Below, piece after piece: positions 60,539 to 64,000 of a stretch of 64,000 bases of DNA. The DNA lies in the NCBI GenBank assembly GCA_022710975.1, contig JAKLGA010000021.1, positions 25,556 through 89,555 of the forward strand, read 5' to 3'. Within the stretch, counting starts at the first letter, position 1, and each line of letters begins with the position of its first letter. A program made the position numbers and the translations under genes. The notes under the pieces are model-generated. The model ran no database searches, was not told the origin of the DNA, and saw nothing but the letters and a program-made list of their open reading frames with translations. Source of the stretch: Myxococcota bacterium (GTDB lineage Bacteria > Myxococcota > B64-G9).

Positions 60539-61570
60539 ATGGCCGTCGAGGACGACATCCAGGAAATCAAGAACGAGATCATCCAGTCGCACAACCTGGT
60601 GATCAAGACCGACAACCTCATCAAGGGTCTGTCCACCGAGATTCGCCAGATCCAGAAGAAGCAGGAGAGCTACGAGCGCAAGTACTGGATCAACTCGGTC
60701 TGGTCCTACGTCATCTTCGCCGCCCTGGCCTTCGCCGGGGTGTACCTGGCCTTCGACGCCAAGGTGGGCGCGGTCAACCGCGAGCGGGCCGAGCTCGAGA
60801 AACAGCTCACCCGCGCCCGGGCCGAGGCCGAGGAGCTGCAGGGCAAGCTCTCGGTGCGGGCCCAGCAGGAGAAGACCGTCGAGGATCTGCTCCGCCTGAA
60901 GCGCGACAACCAGGACGACGAGGCGCTCAAGGTGGTCGAGGCGCTCGATCCGAACCGCCTGTCGCCGGTGCTCGGCCGCCTGGTGGCCCGCGAGACCACG
61001 GAGCTGCGCGAGAAGGTGGCCCGCCAGGCCCTGGCGACCGGAGGCGAGCTGCTGCAGCGCGGCCAGCTCAAGCACGCGCTGCGCGAGTTCGAGCGCGGCC
61101 TGGCGGCCCGGCCCGAGGCGGCCCCCCTGCTGGCCGAGCTCTACGGCCAGCGCGCCCAGCTCAACCTCAAGCTCAGCAAGGCCGTCCAGGCGGCCGAGGA
61201 CTACCTGGCGGCTTACGAGGCCGACCCCAGGGCCGAGCTGGCGGACGACCGGCTGTACAGCGCGGCCGGGGTGCTGGAGTCGGCCGGGGACGTGCCCCGG
61301 GCCGTGGAGGCCTACAAGCGCCTGCTGTCCGAGCAGCCCCAGAGCGGCTATGCCTCCGCGGTCCGCAGGCGGCTGCAGGCGCTGGAGCGCACGCCCGGCC
61401 AGCCCGCGCGCGCGCCGCGTCCGGCACCCGCCGAGCCCGCCGCGCCCGGGCCGGCCGAACCCGCCGCGCCTGCGCCGGCCGAGCCCGCCGCGCCTGCGCC
61501 GGCCGAGCCCGCCGCGCCCGCGCCGGCCGAGCCCGCGCCGGCGGCGTCCGCGGACGCCGGGACCGGGTGA
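60539..61570 (+). CDS. Membrane-anchored TPR/coiled-coil protein
   Basis: This is a 343-residue protein. Residues 1-48 are charged and helical (LIKGLSTEIRQIQKKQESYE), then one transmembrane helix (SVWSYVIFAALAFAGVYLAF), a coiled coil (about 80-110), TPR-like helices (about 115-275, LKHALREFERGLAARPEAAP, AVEAYKRLLSEQPQSGYAS) and a disordered tail of PAEPAAPA repeats. A single helix with the larger part behind it suggests an inner-membrane protein with a periplasmic TPR region, as in YfgM-like helpers of the Sec or BAM systems. It starts 28 bp after tRNA-Glu. The 61580 membrane gene follows within 10 bp. Function is unknown. Confidence 0.85.
   Translation: MAVEDDIQEIKNEIIQSHNLVIKTDNLIKGLSTEIRQIQKKQESYERKYWINSVWSYVIFAALAFAGVYLAFDAKVGAVNRERAELEKQLTRARAEAEELQGKLSVRAQQEKTVEDLLRLKRDNQDDEALKVVEALDPNRLSPVLGRLVARETTELREKVARQALATGGELLQRGQLKHALREFERGLAARPEAAPLLAELYGQRAQLNLKLSKAVQAAEDYLAAYEADPRAELADDRLYSAAGVLESAGDVPRAVEAYKRLLSEQPQSGYASAVRRRLQALERTPGQPARAPRPAPAEPAAPGPAEPAAPAPAEPAAPAPAEPAAPAPAEPAPAASADAGTG
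61425..61545 (+). repeat. 24-bp tandem repeats coding PAEPAAPA
   Basis: Four units of GCGCCGGCCGAGCCCGCCGC plus four bases follow each other with single-base changes. They form the disordered C-terminal tail of the TPR protein and are likely length-variable. Confidence 0.7.
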
Positions 61571-61579
61571 GGTCGGACC

Positions 61580-62224
61580 ATGGCTGTGCCCGGCTCCCAG
61601 CCCAGCACCGAGACCACGGCCGAGGCGCGCGCCAGGCTGCGCGCGGAGCGGCGCGCCGAGCGCCGCCGGCGGCGCGGGGAGTTCGTGCACAAGTTCCGCT
61701 GGGCGATCTACATCGCCTTCATCTCCTTCATGGTGTTCATGGCGGTGTGCATCATCCTGGGCGTCGCCCTGAACCTGGACGAGCGCTACCCCGAGCTCGA
61801 CCTGCCCACGGGCGCGGCCAGCGCGGGGCCGGCGCTCGACCCGCTCCAGCTGCGCAGCTGCCTGCAGGCCCTCCTGCGCATGCGGGACGAGGAGCTGTCC
61901 CAGGTCCAGGGCGCCTTCACCGGCCTGCTCGACCGGGACGCCTTCCTGGCGCGCCACAAGGCCTGGGAGCGGGACTGGCGGGCGCGTTTCGACGGCCTGG
62001 GGCTGTCCTGCCGCCTGACCGGGGCCCGGCCGCCGGGCCAGCCGATCCTCGACACGCTGGCGGAGCTCTACCGGCGCCTGGACTACATCCAGGCCCAGCA
62101 CTCCCTGCTGGTGCGCCGCTACCTGACGCAGAACGCGCGCACCATGAAGGAGATCCGCGAGCTGGGCGAGCGGGCCGGGTCGCAGCTCGACGGCCAGCTC
62201 CAGGGGAGCTCCCCGGTCCCCTGA
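61580..62224 (+). CDS. Single-pass membrane protein of unknown function
   Basis: This is a 214-residue protein: a very basic N-terminus (ARLRAERRAERRRRRGEFVH), one strong transmembrane helix (WAIYIAFISFMVFMAVCIIL) and a helical periplasmic domain (LDPLQLRSCLQALLRMRDEE, KAWERDWRARFDGLGLSCRL, IQAQHSLLVRRYLTQ). The positive-inside rule puts the N-terminus in the cytoplasm. GAGG precedes the ATG. It follows the TPR membrane protein gene by 9 bp, so they form an operon and may interact. I do not recognise the family. Confidence 0.83.
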   Translation: MAVPGSQPSTETTAEARARLRAERRAERRRRRGEFVHKFRWAIYIAFISFMVFMAVCIILGVALNLDERYPELDLPTGAASAGPALDPLQLRSCLQALLRMRDEELSQVQGAFTGLLDRDAFLARHKAWERDWRARFDGLGLSCRLTGARPPGQPILDTLAELYRRLDYIQAQHSLLVRRYLTQNARTMKEIRELGERAGSQLDGQLQGSSPVP

Positions 62225-62320
62225 TCCGTGTCCACTTCGTCCACCTCGTCCATCCACTTCGGCCTTCACGAGCGTCACGATACCGGCTAGTATGTCGCGG
62301 TGTCCGGTGGGGAGAAGGGC

Positions 62321-63811
62321 GTGACCGTCATGTGGAGCGCAGCCTGTCGTCTGGTCCCTCTCGCGATCCTGGCCTGGGCCGTGGCCGGCTGCCCGGAGGA
62401 ACCCGCGCCCATCTACGACTGCTACCGAACCGCGGACTGCGACGATCTCGATCCCTGCACCACCGACAACTGCACCTGGGGCGCCTGCGAGCACACGGCG
62501 GCCTCGGACGTCGCCTGCGACGATCTGGATCCGTGCAGCATGCAGGACCGCTGCGTGGACGGCGCCTGCCAGGGCCTGCCCCTCGACGGCGACCAGGACG
62601 GCCACGGCTCGCCCACCTGCGGCGGGGACGACTGCGACGACGGGGAGCCCGGCGTGCACCCCGGGGCCGCCGAGGGCCCGGAGGGCGACCCGAGCTGCGG
62701 CGATCTCCTGGACAACGACTGCGACGGCCTGACCGACACCCTGGACGAGGGCTGCATCACCTGCGCCCAGGACGCGGACTGCGACGACGGCGACGCCTGC
62801 GACGGCCCGGAGCGCTGCGTGGACAACGCCTGCCTGGACGGTGAGCCCCTCGACTGCGACGACCTGAACCCGTGCACCCTGGACGCCTGCACCGCCGAGG
62901 GCCAGTGCCACCACGACTACGCCGACGGCGTGGCCTGCGACGACCGCGACGCCTGCACCACGGCCGACGCCTGCCTGACGGGCGCCTGCACCGGCACGCC
63001 GGTCGATCTGGACGGCGACGGCCACGCGCCGCTCGCCTGCGGCGGGGACGACTGCGACGACCTGCGGGGCGCGGTCCACCCTGGCGCGCAGGAGGAGTGC
63101 CTCGACGGGCTGGACAACGACTGCGACGGGCGGGTGGACACGCTGGACGGCTGCCCGGCGGCCCAGGACGAGTACGCCGCGCTCGACGGCCTGCAGGGCC
63201 AGGCGCTGCGGGACGCGCTGCGCGCGCGCATCGACGACCACGACTCGCTGGGCTACGACTCCGCCCGGGCGTACCTGTACTCGGAGCTCGACAACGTGGC
63301 CGGCCAGGTCCAGTGCGTGTACACCGGCACCTGGGTGACGACCGACGGCATCCCGGACAACGAGCTGATGAACACCGAGCACTCCTTCCCCCAGAGCTGG
63401 GGCTCGGACGTGCTGCCCATGCGCAGCGATCTGCACCACCTCTTCCCGGCCCTGGCGGTGGCCAACTCGCGGCGGGGCAACGCGCCCTACGGCCACCCCA
63501 CGCGCCTGTTCTGGGGGCAGGGCGGCAGCTCGGTGGGCTACGACGCGCGCGGCAAGGTGGTCTTCGAGGTCCGGCCGGCCCACGCCGGCAACGCCGCGCG
63601 GGCGGTGCTCTACTACGTGGTGCGCTACGAGGTGCTGATGAACGTGTGGCCGTACGACGACGTGATGGAGGGCTACCTGCGGCGCTGGAACGCCCAGGAT
63701 CCCCCCGACGCCGCCGAGCGCGCCCGCTGCGACGCGATCGAGTCCCGCCAGGGGAACCGCAACCCCTTCGTCGATCGGCCCGGGTTCGTGGATCGCATCG
63801 CGGACTTCTAG
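62321..63811 (+). CDS. Endonuclease I-family nuclease lipoprotein with MopE-like Cys/Asp repeats
   Basis: This is a 496-residue lipoprotein (lipobox AVAGC). Residues about 25-285 carry Cys/Asp repeats (DCDDLDPCTTDNCTWGACEH, GGDDCDDGEPGVHPGA, DNDCDGLTDTLDEGC), the first type disulfide-like, the second MopE-type metal binding. The C-terminal 200 residues are an endonuclease I (EndA/NucM) domain: NTEHSFPQSWGSDVLPMRSD with the catalytic His, LHHLFPALAVANSRRGNAPY, and RNPFVDRPGFVDRI at the end. It probably degrades extracellular DNA at the cell surface. I chose GTG 62321, behind GGAGAAGG; ATG 62330 is the alternative. A TAGTAT box at 62288 may be its -10. A hairpin follows the stop. Confidence 0.93.
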   Translation: MTVMWSAACRLVPLAILAWAVAGCPEEPAPIYDCYRTADCDDLDPCTTDNCTWGACEHTAASDVACDDLDPCSMQDRCVDGACQGLPLDGDQDGHGSPTCGGDDCDDGEPGVHPGAAEGPEGDPSCGDLLDNDCDGLTDTLDEGCITCAQDADCDDGDACDGPERCVDNACLDGEPLDCDDLNPCTLDACTAEGQCHHDYADGVACDDRDACTTADACLTGACTGTPVDLDGDGHAPLACGGDDCDDLRGAVHPGAQEECLDGLDNDCDGRVDTLDGCPAAQDEYAALDGLQGQALRDALRARIDDHDSLGYDSARAYLYSELDNVAGQVQCVYTGTWVTTDGIPDNELMNTEHSFPQSWGSDVLPMRSDLHHLFPALAVANSRRGNAPYGHPTRLFWGQGGSSVGYDARGKVVFEVRPAHAGNAARAVLYYVVRYEVLMNVWPYDDVMEGYLRRWNAQDPPDAAERARCDAIESRQGNRNPFVDRPGFVDRIADF

Positions 63812-63846
63812 AAACTCGAGCGTGGTCCTCCACGCGAGGAGTTTCT
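63809..63846 (+). terminator. Terminator-like hairpin after the nuclease gene
   Basis: AGAAACTC...GCGTGG pairs with CCACGC...GAGTTTCT around TCCT, with a small internal loop, overlapping the stop codon and followed by TTGCCC. It is the best intrinsic-terminator candidate in the window. Confidence 0.6.
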
Positions 63847-63926
63847 TGCCCAGCGCAGCTGGGTTGGACCCCTCACTATTGACTCTTGCGACCATCGTCT
63901 AACGACCATGTAGTCTGAGGCCTGAA

Positions 63927-64000
63927 TGGCGGAACGCGCTTCGAATCATCTCCGCCTGCGTTCCCTCGAGGGCCTCATGGACCCGTTCCTCGAGGTGCCC
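63927..64000 (+). CDS. Start of an unidentified gene (partial)
   Basis: ATG 63927, with GAGG seven bases upstream, opens a frame that runs off the window: MAERASNHLRLRSLEGLMDP, then FLEVP. A TTGACT box at 63879 may be part of its promoter. Too little is visible to name a family; it has no signal peptide start. Confidence 0.5.

Overview
The window is about 64 kb of very GC-rich DNA (third codon positions almost all G or C) densely packed with lipoproteins, TonB-dependent receptors, PEGA/TPR proteins, cysteine- and aspartate-rich MopE-like metal-binding repeats and one MYXO-CTERM-like C-terminal tail. Together these point to a member of Myxococcota or a closely related delta-proteobacterial lineage; no 16S or ribosomal gene is present to settle it.

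Layout. 1-4.4 kb (minus strand): a short-chain acyl-CoA catabolic operon with two acyl-CoA dehydrogenase-family proteins, a methylcrotonyl-CoA carboxylase-type carboxyltransferase and the start of its biotin carboxylase. 4.5-15.5 kb: exported proteins (LCCL, TPR plus C-terminal anchor, beta-helix lipoprotein, SGNH hydrolase, FGE-like lipoprotein, an apparently circularly permuted esterase, a propeller lipoprotein) and a GNAT acetyltransferase. 15.5-19.5 kb: TonB receptor, two lipoproteins and a ModE-type HTH regulator, possibly a molybdenum-linked locus. 19.5-26 kb: propeller protein, CHAP amidase with 141-bp tandem repeats and MYXO-CTERM-like tail, Cys-rich lipoproteins, a DUF7282/cupredoxin lipoprotein, and two families of dispersed intergenic repeats. 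27-36.3 kb: lamin-tail-domain lipoproteins, a membrane-fused ferredoxin, a sodium/solute symporter with a 37-residue partner, and an FmdB/Mx-peptidase cluster. 36.5-40 kb: PEGA protein and Kelch lipoprotein.

40-45.4 kb is a foreign island: a low-GC fibre-like protein with an S74 chaperone domain, a remnant of an IS481-like end, and a decayed IS66 element (recognisable inverted repeats, tnpA, tnpB and a tnpC broken by three in-frame TAG codons) sitting in a wrecked two-gene module of a small helical protein and a nucleotidyltransferase. 45.4-64 kb returns to host-like sequence: secreted protein, ridA, TonB receptor plus lipoprotein, purA, TolB/PEGA protein, a lipoprotein with nine FnIII domains, an AP-endonuclease-fold protein, an OPT transporter, a lone PqqD, tRNA-Lys and tRNA-Glu, two membrane proteins, an endonuclease I lipoprotein, and the first codons of a further gene.

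The most interesting pattern is a module that occurs three times (about 5.2, 36.6 and 51.4 kb): an exported TPR/TolB-like protein ending in a near-identical Trp-rich membrane anchor (WYxSWWFWTxVGxVV), followed 9-57 bp later by a lipoprotein that has a short N-terminal domain and then a different repeat fold each time (beta-helix, Kelch propeller, FnIII array). This looks like an envelope system with a constant anchor and variable displayed domains. Other leading items are the permuted esterase and the cluster of TAG codons around the IS66 element.
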